Below, piece by piece: positions 1-13,698 of a DNA stretch of 64,000 nt. The DNA comes from Epiperipatus broadwayi. Taxonomy: Eukaryota > Onychophora > Udeonychophora > Euonychophora > Peripatidae. The DNA is taken from assembly GCA_028023455.1 (NCBI GenBank), contig JAQFVV010012397.1, positions 992,001-1,056,000 of the forward strand, in the 5' to 3' direction. Numbering within the stretch: position 1 is the stretch's first letter; the number at the start of each line of letters is the position of its first letter. The notes below the pieces were generated by a model. The model was not told the origin of the DNA. It made no database searches and saw only the letters and a list, made by a program, of their open reading frames with translations. The translations under genes and the position numbers were made by a program.

Positions 1-600
1 AAATTTTATTAATTGTATTTCTAAGCTCATTGGCCCATCTGATACATTACATATAATTTACTAATATGTAGAACTTACTAAAATCTACATTGCAGTCATA
101 AATACTAAAAGTTTAAGCATTTACAGTAAGCATTAAAAATGGAAAACTATCATTGACAACAATCAAATAACAACCCACAGATGCAGCACCCAATGTCCAG
201 TTAAACAAATCTATGTTTGGATAGAAATCAATATAAAATTACACTTTTATACAAGACAATTATTCTTTTATTTAACTATATCAGAAATTAATAATTTGAT
301 TTATTTTCAATATATAATAATTGATTAAAAATAAAAGTTTAATTTATATGTAAAAAAAAAAAAAGACCTTCAACATCTTTTAATATACCGAAATACAATT
401 ATTGACTGACGCTCATCAAAAGTTTTGAAGTACAAAAATAACTTTAACTATAATGTCATTTGTTTAGATTTCAAAAAAAAAAAAAAAGTCAGTTTTATCT
501 ACAGAATTTATTTATAATTTAGTTTAAATTTTTTTTAAATAAAATAATTTTTTGTTGTTGTTTTTAACACATGCACTTAGGAAGTTATATGGAAAAAAAT
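1..600. other. AT-rich non-coding stretch
   Basis: No open frame, RNA gene or clear repeat could be supported here. Several short A or T runs occur (about 352-364 and 474-487). It leads directly into the LINE remnant that begins near 605. Confidence 0.5.
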
Positions 601-610
601 TAATAGTCGA

Positions 611-1201
611 GTGGCTCCAGGATTTAGGCCCTGTGTTTCACATGGTTTGCCAGAAATCACACTCCTATTTACAGCCTATGTGAATCCATTGTTGCTAAGC
701 ATAGAGGATGTCCTCCCTGGGATAGCCATTCTTTTGCTGGGAGAGAGCATTCACCATATCTCCTACATGGATGATGTGGTGGTATTTCTCTCATTTCAGG
801 ATGAACTCATGAGGCTTGAGAAGCTCTTGGATCAATTCTCTTGTGAATTTGGTTTAAGAGTCAATGAAGGCAAATTGGCCATGTGGTCCATCATGATAGG
901 AAAGCGAGTTCTGGGCAGATTTAAAGCAGCCCCTCAGAGCTTCCTTGGCTTCCACCTTGCCTCCCCCCTCAGTTATGAAGACAGACATGGAGAACACTTT
1001 ACTCACCAGATAGAAAGTGTAGTTACCTCCCTATCCAAAATCTATCTATCTTTGTTGGACAGGATTGCTTTGCTAAACTCTGGTGTGTTGCTGAAGATCA
1101 CTTATTACCTAGACAGCTTTTCCCCAACCAACACTTTTATTAAAAAGGTTAAAACCCTTTGCAGAAGGCTATGCTGGGGTGGGGGCTGTCATCAGTCTTA
1201 A
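611..1201 (+). pseudogene. LINE reverse transcriptase fragment (palm, catalytic box)
   Basis: This open stretch of about 196 codons is the middle of a non-LTR reverse transcriptase. The catalytic box reads YMDDV (about codons 52-56), in place of the more usual F/YADD. It is preceded by a segment aligning with the motif that normally has the RQGCPLSP/NPLL pattern (here ending AYVNPLLLS). Downstream, residues around FLGFHLASPL match the usual thumb-side region after the catalytic box. The fingers region, the first catalytic aspartate and the endonuclease are absent, and the frame closes at TAA 1199-1201. A dead fragment without host function is the best reading. Confidence 0.75.
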
Positions 1202-1328
1202 TCTACTGCAAAAGCCTAACCCCCTAAATGGGTTGGCTTTGCATTTAAAATCAAAATTTTTCAAATACGAAGAACTCATAACATCCTTGTAAGACTGTTA
1301 ATACTTAGACATTGAATGTCCTATCCCA

Positions 1329-1811
1329 TTGGAAGAGGTTGACCCAACCAATAGATCCCCATCAAAGTGCAGAAGCCTCTGGTTTCAGCAACAGGTCACA
1401 CTCATGCTTAGGAGCATTAAAACTTCCAGCTCCCTGTTTGGCTCCAAGCTCAAATACTGGGACACCTATCATTCAATGTTTGACGAAAAAAACCAAAGCT
1501 CCCAATTTTCTCCCAATTGCAATTCATTGTCAGGCCTTCGGAATTTTGTGATGGGGAAAATGACTGTTCCTGACCTATCCTGTGTAATGGTCCAACTGGC
1601 CTTTGAGAAAGGTCTATTCAGCACCATCCACCTGGCAACTTACATAAACTTTGTAATATGGACAGTTAGATGTAAAATAGTGTTTGAAAAGGGGGATGAC
1701 CACTTGGCTGTAGATCTCTTTGTTAATTTCCTCTGTAAGGCTAGAGAAAAAGATAAGAATACTTGTCCCCTCTTATTGGCTGACCAAACTTGGGGCCAGC
1801 TGAGAATTTAG
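1329..1811 (+). pseudogene. LINE C-terminal region, frameshifted from the RT fragment
   Basis: This is the continuation of the LINE protein in a different frame from the RT part. A break lies between 1202 and about 1329. The last 60 residues contain a pattern of a Trp followed by RCKIVFEKG, which resembles the LWxxRNxxxFE stretch near the C-terminus of many LINE polyproteins. There is no zinc knuckle. The TAG at 1809-1811 is the likely original stop, because the UTR-like sequence and the AATAAA follow. An overlapping frame at 1312-1551 is a shadow and was left out. Confidence 0.55.
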
Positions 1812-2310
1812 TGGACAGTGACCAATCACATGGACTTGCTTGATTGCATTATTTAAGGACTTTTACTTGATTTGCCTGTTATTACAACAACCATTAATGG
1901 ATGTTCCCACTCTTATATAGTCCTTGTATTAAGAGTTGTACAATTATTTTTGTCTTTCATGATCTTTGTACTCCTACAGATTGAAGCCTATCTTTCCATT
2001 TTCTGTATTTCTTTTCATATTTTTACTCAATTTCTAAAATTCTGTGATCTAATAATGTAAATTATGTAATATGTTTTGATTTGTTGCCTTATCTATGGTG
2101 TAATTGTATTAAATGTTTACTATACAACCACCTTTACACCTTAATTATGTTAATTTTATTGTATAACTTCCTTTGTACATATTTCTGAATTTTTAAATGT
2201 ATCCTTGTAACCTACGGAATGCTATACCTATGTTCCCACAGTATTCACATTTTGTTGCATCCTTTATATTGTATTCTTTTCTGTAAATAAAGTTTACTTT
2301 TGAAATGAAA

Positions 2311-3345
2311 AAATTGATATAAAGTTATAATTCTATTTTTATTTATATTTTAAAAAAAAAAATACAGCTAATTTTGCAAGCATTCAGATGAAAATATTTT
2401 TATACAAAAATATTAATATGGTATATATCATAAGAGATATGTTTCATATCATAAATGTATTTAACCAAATAAAAATAAATCCAAATGATTCTATTTATAA
2501 AAAAATATTTCAAAATGAAGCATGCTAAAGTTTACGGGTTACAGTCAAGCAATGAACCAATAAGACTAGTTGTAAAATTTAATGAAATAAAATAAATTCT
2601 TAATAATCAGTCTTTGATAATATGTAGTGATGATAATACTGTAGTTCTTATCTTGCTCATTGTATTCCTGAGCTCCAAAAATGTCTTTATTTTATAAAAT
2701 CAAAATATGAGTATCCCTGCATTTTCTATATAAATTATTACAGTGGTAGAATAGTGACCACAACAGATGAACATTGCTAGATTGAATCTCAACTTGGTAT
2801 TTACAAATGCTTGAATATCACAGTCATTACAAATTAATAATTTGATTATTTATTAATGTATATAATGACAACATTATGTTTAACATCATTAAAAGTATGC
2901 TTGATACTTGGATAGTTCTGTAATTTGAATAGTGAAAATAATAATGGAATATTTTGAACAAGTTATATAAATAGAAGTTTTTATCTGGACTTTTTCATTT
3001 TTTGAATGATACTGAACTTATGGTGCATGTATTCTTTTTCTATATATATAGCAAAAAAATATGTATAACTGACATATGTTTATAATTAAAGAATAATTAC
3101 AAAGTGTTTGGCTAGTAATTAATTATGATGATTTTGTAATTTGATATATATGAGTCTGTCTAGGTGATGTGCAATTAAAAATAATAAAAAATAATATTAA
3201 TATTATTTTAAGTAAAAATATTAAATTAGAATCATATGTAAAAGACTTTCTAGTAAACAGAGCAATTTTAAAAAATTAGAAAACAGAAAATACTACTGAT
3301 GTTTTAATATGAATTATTCAATTGTTACTAATTTTCTTCTTTTCT
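2311..3345. other. AT-rich non-coding stretch
   Basis: I see no gene. A weak tRNA-promoter-like stretch at about 2740-2800 (a GATTGAATCTC B-box-like motif) could be an old SINE remnant, but it is too degraded to call. Confidence 0.4.
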
Positions 3346-3349
3346 GAGT

Positions 3350-4168
3350 CAATTTAATATCTGGTAAAATGAAAATATACACAGAAAAGATAGTTTGTTA
3401 AAAATAATATTTAGCTTTATTATTGCCTAGCATGCTTTCACTATAATGATGTGTGAATAAATGGTTCTTTATATCAATGTTTAATTAACTGTTCACATAT
3501 TCAATTTTATTTTAAAATTTAAATTTGAATATTTAAATAATCCATTTCTTTAAAATGGGTACATTTATTTCTTTTTTGTTAATAGAAAAACAGTCACCAG
3601 CTATTGCATATGCTTCTTTAATCTTCCATTCTCTACCTTCTCTGTGTGTATATACTATCTGTGCTTTTGTTAGCTCAAATCTATGACAGTTCTCTGCTCA
3701 TGGTCCATAAATATCGAAGTGGGTTCTTTGTCATTTATCAACAAGACTTTTCCAACGCAGATATTTATACAATAGAGCTCTCAGATACAATGAACACACG
3801 TCAATATTTATAGACCAAGAGCAGAAAACTGGTCATAGATTTGAGCTATCATAAGCAGGATAGTGTACACACAGAGAGAGGATACAAAGTGGAAGATTAA
3901 AGAAACATGTGCAATAGCTGGTAACTATTTTTCTATATATACTCATTGTGTTATTTAAATATTCAAATTTAAATTTTAAATTAAAATTGAATACATGAAC
4001 AGTTAATTAAATATTGGTATAAAGAACTATTTAATCACACAACTGGATACTATGAATACGATATAGTAAAAATATATTGAAAGCATGCTATGCAGTAGTA
4101 ATAAATCTAAATGTTATTAAAAAACTATCTTTTCTGGGTGTATTTTCATTTTACTAGATATCAATTTG
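3350..4168. repeat. Foldback (hairpin) element, about 0.8 kb
   Basis: Two inverted arms of about 380 bp (roughly 3350-3735 and 3788-4168) surround a centre of about 50 bp. The outer ends pair ATATCTGGTAAAATG at 3357 with CATTTTACTAGATAT at about 4147. Deeper pairs include TCTTTAATCTTCCA at 3615 with TGGAAGATTAAAGA at 3891, and AACTGTTCACATATTCAA with its complement at about 4000. The arms are clearly diverged, so the element is old. There is no ORF. A MITE or foldback transposon is the likely class; no target duplication was identified. Confidence 0.8.
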
Positions 4169-4330
4169 AATTATTGTGAAATATGCAGGCAAAAAATATC
4201 TGCTTTATAGATTTTAAAATATTTGGAAAGAAAAAAGATAATGAGGAATCTATGTGTAAAACAAAAAACTTTTAGGAAAGAAATAATTACGTAAAAGTTA
4301 AGTCAGAGCTGTATTATGTTTATTATGTGC

Positions 4331-7080
<2,750 letters not shown>

Positions 7081-7090
7081 ACTAAATGTT

Positions 7091-7560
<470 letters not shown>

Positions 7561-7611
7561 GTCTAAATAAAATAAATTGTCCATATTATAATAAAAAATA
7601 ATAATGAATAT

Positions 7612-7772
7612 AACTAATAAAAAATAATGAATATAATGGTAATACTATATTGCAAAAAGTATTATAACCCACAAATAAATGATTAACTGAAAGTACTTCT
7701 GTGTATTATAATACTTTTTATAATATAGTATTAGCATTATATTCATTACTTTTTATTACATATATGCAATGC
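7612..7772. repeat. Short hairpin repeat
   Basis: Inverted arms at about 7612-7675 and 7700-7772 read as near-perfect complements. For example, ATATAATGGTAATACTATATTG pairs with AATATAGTATTAGCATTATAT, with a loop of about 25 bp. It is a MITE-like foldback with no coding content. Confidence 0.7.
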
Positions 7773-7774
7773 CA

Positions 7775-9690
7775 CTGCATGGATAAGAGACACTTTTGTG
7801 CAAAGTAAATTTTAATGCATCCGCCTCCTCATTCTATGAAATAAACTTTGTAAATTAAAAAATATTTTTTCCAAGTGATTTTGCAAGATAACTTGAAAAT
7901 ATGATTTTTGGCATTTAACATGTTAGATAAATAATACATGTTTTATTCATTTATTTTTATAAAATAAATTCAGAGATTAAAATACATGCTAAAATAAAAA
8001 GAAATTAATATTTTAAAAAATAATTTTTTAAACAATAAATTAAATAATACCTTAAAACAAAAATATTTATTTAGTAAATTTTTTAATTTTTTTTTCAAAG
8101 TTTTCATATTATTTTTTGGATAATCCATTGCTAGTAGATATGGGAAATATCTACAAAGAAGATATATGTGTTTTTATTATATTTGACAGAACACACCATT
8201 ATATACATCCATGAAAACATTGCATTCTTCCTCTTCTTGGAATGGCTCTGATTTTGTATAAATAATTCTACTTCTAGTTTTTTTACCTGCTTATTAAAAA
8301 TATTATCTACAGCCAGAGTATGATTCTGGAATGCTTCATCTCTGAGTTCCATCCTGCATAATGAGGAAAAAACAGTCTGGCTTATCTCTATTATCCTTTC
8401 AGAAGTACAATAGTTAGAAAAACAGATGTAACTTTGAGACTTCTTTACCAATATTTAGATCAATTTTAACCACCCTGTCAACAATTCATTAATAATAGTT
8501 AAAAATAGTTTTTGATTGTTTGAAAATCCATTCAAAATCTCTCATGCATAAACTTATTTTTGCCTCCTATTAACAAAGTTATATTTCTTCAGTAATAAAA
8601 TATTTAAATTATTATTTAATTTTTATGTGTATGTTATTCCACTATTAATAACTATAATTTATTATATATATATAATCCAATATTTTAATTTTTTACACTT
8701 ACATTATTTATTGGTATAATTTTTATATTTCATTAGGACCACTAAAATAGGTCAATTTTAAATAACATGATATAACTCTTTCATTCAATTAGCACCAACT
8801 TATTAAAATAATTGTTTGTTTTAAAAATTCATTTATTACTTTTAATTCAGAACCTCTCACACATAACTTGTTTACATTTTCTATTAAAAAATAGCTTTTC
8901 TTATTTTTATTAAATAATAAAATATTCACATTACTTTGTTAATAACTAAGTTGTATTACATATATTATACTTTATTCTACAGTTCAACAATTAGGAATTT
9001 ATCCAGGGTTTATTTAAGGGAAGAAATTTTAAATTTTCATTCTTAGATTGTTTATTCGATAAATTTTTAGAAGCCATTAAGATGTCTTACACTTTATTTT
9101 GTTTATTCATATGTTATGATGGATAGCTATAAAAATAAAATACTTAGTTTCTTCCACTAAATATATTTTTTGGACTTAGTCATTAGTGAATCATGTAAGG
9201 GCTTTGTTACAATCAAGAGAATTGCATTAAATAATATTGTTATCATGAAATTTGTTAAGAATTAAATATTTTGGTGTGGAATAATATCTTTTTTTTTTAA
9301 TTATGTTTTTTACTCATTCTGGTTTTTTTTTAAATTTGGACCATAGTGTGGATTATGGATCAGCTAAAAGTTTTTATTTAGAGATATGAGTCCACATTCA
9401 AGGAAAAGCTATTTAGTAAAACATGTAAAAAGATAATATAGTATAATAAAAAAGAAAGGTAATATTGTTACTAAAAACATTTTGCACAACATAGCAGTGA
9501 AATGGACCCTAGGATCCTACATTCCAAAATCAGCAATTCTATCACTATTCTACTAAGTAAAACATATGATCTTTGCAAAATATCATTGATAAAGATAATT
9601 TCATCACATGCAGAATTACTATAATTATGTGGAAATATTTTTAAAATGTTTTATTTTTAAATAAATTATTAATAGTAATGTGTTACTTTA
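7775..9690. other. AT-rich non-coding stretch
   Basis: No gene is supported. A minus-strand open stretch at 8131-8451 was examined as a possible downstream exon of the lectin gene and not accepted. The reverse strand of 9490-9550 looks like a worn tRNA-derived repeat, but it lacks a clear cloverleaf. Confidence 0.4.
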
Positions 9691-9766
9691 TATATAAATT
9701 AGGATATATATATATATATATATATATATATCCTAATTTATATATAAATATATATATATATATATA
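9688..9766. repeat. Perfect palindrome around a TA run
   Basis: TTATATATAAATTAGGA and its exact complement TCCTAATTTATATATAA flank a (TA)n centre. This gives a hairpin-capable palindrome of about 75 bp. Confidence 0.85.
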
Positions 9767-9767
9767 A

Positions 9768-10265
9768 GTGATTGGGAAATATAAATACTTTCATTTACAT
9801 ACAAATTTGATTAATTATAGTGACAATAGGGTGTCAGGCTGATTGGTCTAGTCCAATGGTAGAGGGTATATGTAGTATATTTTGAGACTCAAGAAATTAT
9901 CACAAGTCTAAGTAAAGAAATATTCCTCTTATATTTAAATTAAAAATATTTACATTAAGCATGTGTTTATAATACTAACATGATTTGAAAATCTTAACAT
10001 TTATATATAAGTTTTATTAATTGTTGCAATAAAATGGTATCAGCCTGTTTGGTTTAGCACAATGATAAGAATATATATGTAATATATTTTGAGCTCAGGC
10101 CTCAAAATTAGAGACTTTGAAAATTGTCACAATAAGTCCAAATAGAGAAAGATTCCTTTCATATTTAAATAAAAAATAGTTACACTCAGAATGTATTTCT
10201 AACAATGAAGTGATTGGAAAAAGAAACATTTCCATTTACATATAAATTTTATTAATTATCTTGAC
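9768..10265. repeat. Tandem repeat, about 2.3 copies of a 210-230 bp unit
   Basis: The segments starting at about 9768, 9979 and 10210 each carry a version of GTGATTGGAAAAxxxAACATTTxCATTTACATATAAATTTTATTAATT. In the first two this is followed by a GC-richer piece (GTCAGGCTGATTGGT and GTATCAGCCTGTTTGGT) and then ATGTAATATATTTTGAG. The copies have diverged considerably. The GC-richer piece may be SINE-derived, but no cloverleaf can be drawn. Confidence 0.7.
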
Positions 10266-10428
10266 ATTTTGGTGCTTCTTTGCGCCCTGCACTTGCACAC
10301 ATGTGAACCTGTGTGTTTATATGTCTGTATAGGTGTGTATTGTTATGCTAAGCTCTTGGTAATTTTTAAAACTGATCTTAATTAACAAACAATAGTTAAA
10401 TTAAACAGTTCTTGTGATTTTCTTTTAC

Positions 10429-10701
10429 CTGAATTCCATTGAAAAGTTTTTAATATAGTTTGCCATTTCGCTCCTACCCAAATATAATTTAAATCCTTGT
10501 CCATTTCATGAGACTTCAGATGAAATAAAACATTCTGATAAACTCCATAATCTGACAAAGATGCAAGATTCCCTGTCAATTCATTGCAAGAAGATTCTGC
10601 TGACTGCCAATCTTGTGTTTTATTAAAAATAACAAAACAATACCCATTAATCGATTCCACAAAGAGTGAATTTAAAGAGTAACATCGAGATTTTGGAAAT
10701 G
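10429..10701 (-). CDS. Exon of a lectin-type gene: first half of a C-type lectin domain
   Basis: This 273-bp minus-strand exon lies between a clean acceptor (TTTCCCTTTTAG before 10701) and donor (GTAAAAG after 10429). It has two leading bases and one trailing base, so both flanking introns are in phase 1. The 90 full codons follow the C-type lectin pattern: a GYCFVIF start, a W...AESSCNELTGNLASLSD core, a hydrophobic helix, and WVGAKW before WNSG. The first conserved Cys of the fold and the Cys of the ESSC element are present. The Ca-binding loop (EPN/QPD and WND) and the last cysteines would lie in a further downstream exon that I could not find. It shares strand and intron phase with three exons upstream at 20.5, 24.1 and 27.5 kb, so it is probably part of the same secreted or membrane lectin. 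Carbohydrate binding cannot be judged without the second half. Confidence 0.8.
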
Positions 10702-10853
10702 CTAAAAGGGAAACAAATGTCAATTATTTGTTGAAAATAGTTTTTTAACAATATTTTATATATATAAATAATTAAAAAATATGGTACTCTGTAAATGGAA
10801 AAAAATCCACCATTAGTGAGTTGGTAATTATTTTGCAATTGCAAAAAAACAAT

Positions 10854-11075
10854 GCTAAATATAGGGGATTTGAACTCAGACTTTCAAGCAACCTTCAACT
10901 ATCCACACTATCTCATACTACCAATACACATGACCACACATATGTAGAAAAGATAAATAATCAGCAATATATGTATTTCATGCTGAACCAGTACTTATCA
11001 ATTGGTCCAGATTATCATCTCCCACACACATATATAATCAGTGCTCAGTTTATATTAAGATGCTATTTTTTTTAT
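10854..11075 (-). repeat. Dispersed repeat, family A copy
   Basis: This stretch shares diagnostic blocks with 18200-18415, 27085-27350 and 29195-29468, and with the complement of 30663-30935. Examples are GATTTGAACTCAGACTTTCAAG, GCTGAACCAGTACTTATCAATTGGTCCAGAT, and ATAATCAGTGCTCAGT. It is non-coding. The minus-strand reading ends in a B-box-like GGATTTGAAC complement, so it may be SINE-derived. Confidence 0.7.
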
Positions 11076-11304
11076 TATTATTACAAAATGCTATAATTTA
11101 TTTCTCAAATATTTCTGTTTATAGATTGTCTATAGAGATAAACCATCTTTTTCTATAACTATAACAATGCTTTAGAAAAGAAAAAACTGCTTGTAACAGG
11201 TATAAATTTATTATTATTATGAACATTAAAATGATTATTATAAACTATGTTGGATAAAATGATAGCAACACACAATACTTTATGATGCAATAGTGACCTG
11301 ATAT

Positions 11305-11535
11305 TAAGAATATTACACACATTAACAAAAGCAACCCAGTTTCTGATTAATTACTGTCCAAAAAAAGAAAAGCAAATCAGTCGGGTTTGATTTTTAAATG
11401 TAATATTTGAATTACAGTACTTTATATATATATATATATGCAATTACAAAAAGAACCCACTTTCTGATTAATTTCTGTCCAAAAAAATGTAAAATAGTCA
11501 GGTATCATTTTTAAATTTAATATTTAAATAACGGT
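11305..11535 (+). repeat. Two tandem units of the ACCCACTTTCTGATTAATT repeat
   Basis: Two copies of a unit of about 110-130 bp contain ACCCACTTTCTGATTAATT(A/T)CTGTCC, then an A run, then GTCGGGTATCATTTTTAAAT. The same unit forms a larger cluster at 16918-17610. It lies within an intron of the lectin gene. Confidence 0.8.
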
Positions 11536-11813
11536 ACACCTGGGTCTGGTTTTATGTGGTAGATAGTTTCCACAGAAAATCAGCATTAAAAAAATTGCAC
11601 AAAAATAGACTTAATTTACCTTGAAAAATGGGGGATATGTGCTGTAATTTTCAGAATTCGCATAAAAGCAAAGCAACAAGGAAAAATTCCTTTAAAATTC
11701 GCATTAAAAAAATAAGCAAATAAACTATAACTACTAAAAAATTTCAAATATTTGAAAAATATTAATACAAGACAAACTTTTTTTTACTTTTTTCATTACT
11801 ACAGTATTTAATT
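11533..11813 (+). repeat. Dispersed repeat, family B copy
   Basis: About 280 bp closely matching 62834-63110 in direct orientation. Shared landmarks are ACCTGGGTCT, TTTTATGTGGTAGATAG, TTACCTTGAAAAATGGGG, GTAATTTTCAGAA and AAAAAATTTCAAATATTT, ending in a T-rich tract and TACAGTATTT. Both copies sit just upstream of a telomere-like repeat region, so they may belong to one larger element. Confidence 0.8.
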
Positions 11814-13052
11814 TTACATTTGGTTGTCGTCGATGAACCAACATATTCCACTGGATGGCGCTGTTTTCATGCTAAAACACATAAAAATGCCATTTCCGTG
11901 GCCGATGCGTTTGAACCTGTGTTTTCTATAATACAACCTTTTTGTTGTACTATAGATTTCAGGCTGCTATGCCGCGTTGCAGTACAGCATGTATGTTTAT
12001 GCAGCAAATACATTTTCTCAATTCGCACAGTTTATAAAAAGGTTACAGCTTGGGGAAAGGGTGTGTTTTTTGAATTGGATGGAAATGTTATTTTAATTGG
12101 ATTTTTTTTTTATTTTAAAGTATTGAAATGTTCAGATTTTGTAAAAAAATAATTAACAGACTTTTTACACCATAGTGTATTGAAGTTTTAAGTAGTAAAT
12201 GTTGATGAGATATATGTATAAAGTGAATTGGAATTAGGTAACACGTCAAGTAACGTACTATTCATAACATTTCCATGAGACATTGTACCATGTGTATATT
12301 TTTGAAATAAAAAAGAGCGTTAACACAAAAATATCCAGTAAGAAAAGTACAATTGTACACTGTTTTTTTAAATGTCATAAAAAGCATATATTATAAATAT
12401 TTTATATATATATATTTGTCATTGTTTAAAAAAGTTTTAGTTTCTTTCTTTTCTCTGACTACTGTTATACTTTGTTGAATATAGTTTACATTTATTGTTA
12501 TCATTTATTTTATAGATGTTAGTAAAAAAAAATATTTACAAAAATACGATTTTGATATTTTTTTATTTTAACCATAAACCTAACCCTAAAACTAACCCTA
12601 AACTAACCCTAATGCTAACCCTAAAACTAACCCTAAAGCTAACCCTAAAAATAACCATAACAACTTTTACTTTTAGTTGTCATTCTATTTGAAATAAAAA
12701 ATAGTGGTAAACAACAAAAAAAAAAGCCGTAACCCCAGTAAAAAAATCTCCGATAGAAAATTGATTTTTCTAATAAAAAGAAAATTAAAAAAGACAAAAC
12801 AAATTGTAATTTGTTTATTTTATTTTACATTTATTATTATCATTTATTTTGTATATGTTAATAAAAAATAATATTTAAAATTAAATAATATTTAAAAAAG
12901 ACGATTTTGTTTTGTTTTTATTTTCGCATTACAAAAAACACATCAAAATGATTATAATTAACTGCCCGTGAATGATCATATTTTATAGTTTTAGCATGAT
13001 AACTGCGCCATCCAGTGGGATTTGGTTGCTCATCGATGACAACCTTACATTT
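11814..13052. mobile_element. Non-autonomous DNA transposon with TIRs, 8-bp TSD and telomere-like core
   Basis: The element body is 11822-13044 (1223 bp). It is flanked by a perfect 8-bp duplication TTACATTT at 11814-11821 and 13045-13052. The termini begin GGTTGTCRTCGATGA and continue as imperfect TIRs of about 60 bp that include CCACTGGATGGCGC and CATGCTAAAAC on both sides. No transposase is visible; the 110-codon frame at 11820-12152 is incidental. The core contains a degenerate CTAACCCTAAA array (12570-12656). The 8-bp duplication and GG ends leave the superfamily open (Merlin-like or another 8-bp class). The hAT CA-start rule is not met. Confidence 0.85.
12570..12656. repeat. Interstitial telomere-like repeats (CTAACCCTAAA)
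   Basis: About seven irregular copies of CTAACCCTAAA, with 11-12 bp spacing and occasional CTAATG or CTAAAG variants. This is a degenerate form of the TTAGGG telomere motif inside the TIR element. A related array in the opposite orientation occurs at 63427-63534. Confidence 0.85.
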
Positions 13053-13112
13053 TTCATACATATTTTAATCATTACTGCTAGCATTCATTTGTAAACTGAT
13101 AAGAAATCAGAT

Positions 13113-13205
13113 TTGATGTGATGTATTGTGGCTTCTCCTTAAACAAAGTCAAGAATCTCTCAGCAATTATGCCCAGAGAAACCTGTTAGCCACTTTATTT
13201 TTATT
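13113..13205 (-). mobile_element. 3' end fragment of a LINE (same family as 33.9-35.6 kb)
   Basis: Read on the minus strand, this piece matches 35540-35626, the 3' UTR of the LINE in the 33.8-kb element. Shared parts include GTGGCTAACAGGTTT, GGGC..AATTGCTGAGA, TTGACTT.GTTTAAGGAGAAGCC and a final ATACATCACATCA. It is a short 5'-truncated insertion ending in an ATCAC-type tail. Confidence 0.75.
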
Positions 13206-13698
13206 CGTGATGTGATGTACAACTAGCGCCATTTTCAGTCTTGTGTTGTGTTAATAGTTTTCTGTTTCCACATTAAAAAAATGAAATCAAAACAAAAAGA
13301 TTATTGTTTCTCTTATATATAACAAAATACGTTTTAAACGTTTAAATTTTTTGAATATTTATTGTGATTTTTTTATATGTAAAGGAGTTTGCTATTAACT
13401 GAAAGGAGACCCTTTGATTCCTCTTGGAGGCCTTAAAGGAACCGAGCAGGGCAAATTCCTAATGTCCACTCCATACGTTCTTGTCATTGCAGCTGTTATT
13501 ACTATGTGATTATTCATATAGTATACGAACATGGATGGGCTGCTCATCAACATGCATTAGCCAGCATGGTGAGTTTATTGGCTTTTTACCTCTGAGTTTA
13601 AGATCAAAAAACACCATGGTCTTTCTTCTCAGTGCCTGATAAGGAAGAATGAATGTTTGTGTAAATGATAAATATTTTTCCAATACATATATACAATT
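13206..13698. other. Probable 5' region of the RTE-type LINE
   Basis: The segment from about 13385 is richer in GC than the local background and leads without a break into the LINE frame. It is therefore the likely 5' UTR. I could not define a 5' boundary or a target duplication. 13206-13384 shows nothing recognisable except a partial TAGCGCCATTTTC at 13224. Confidence 0.4.

Larger units (their letters stand above)
605..2310 (+). mobile_element. Decayed non-LTR (LINE) retrotransposon, 5'-truncated
   Basis: A 5'-truncated LINE copy on the plus strand. It holds a reverse transcriptase fragment (611-1201), a frameshifted C-terminal part (1329-1811), and a T-rich 3' UTR ending near a canonical AATAAA at 2286-2291 followed by a short A-rich end at about 2303-2310. 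The segment has visibly higher GC than its surroundings, as expected for an insertion. The clade is not settled. The layout of RT followed by a Trp-rich C-terminal region is like L1/Tx1-type APE LINEs, but the endonuclease is missing. The 5' limit is approximate. Confidence 0.75.

Noticed and set aside
8131-8451. Minus-strand open stretch as the missing second half of the C-type lectin domain (it contains SYICF).
   Set aside because: The frames required by the phase-1 donor at 10429 hit stops, the Ca-binding and WND-type motifs are absent, and only the SYIC string is suggestive.
11820-12152. A 110-codon protein.
   Set aside because: It overlaps the TIR and interior of a non-autonomous element and has no domain character.
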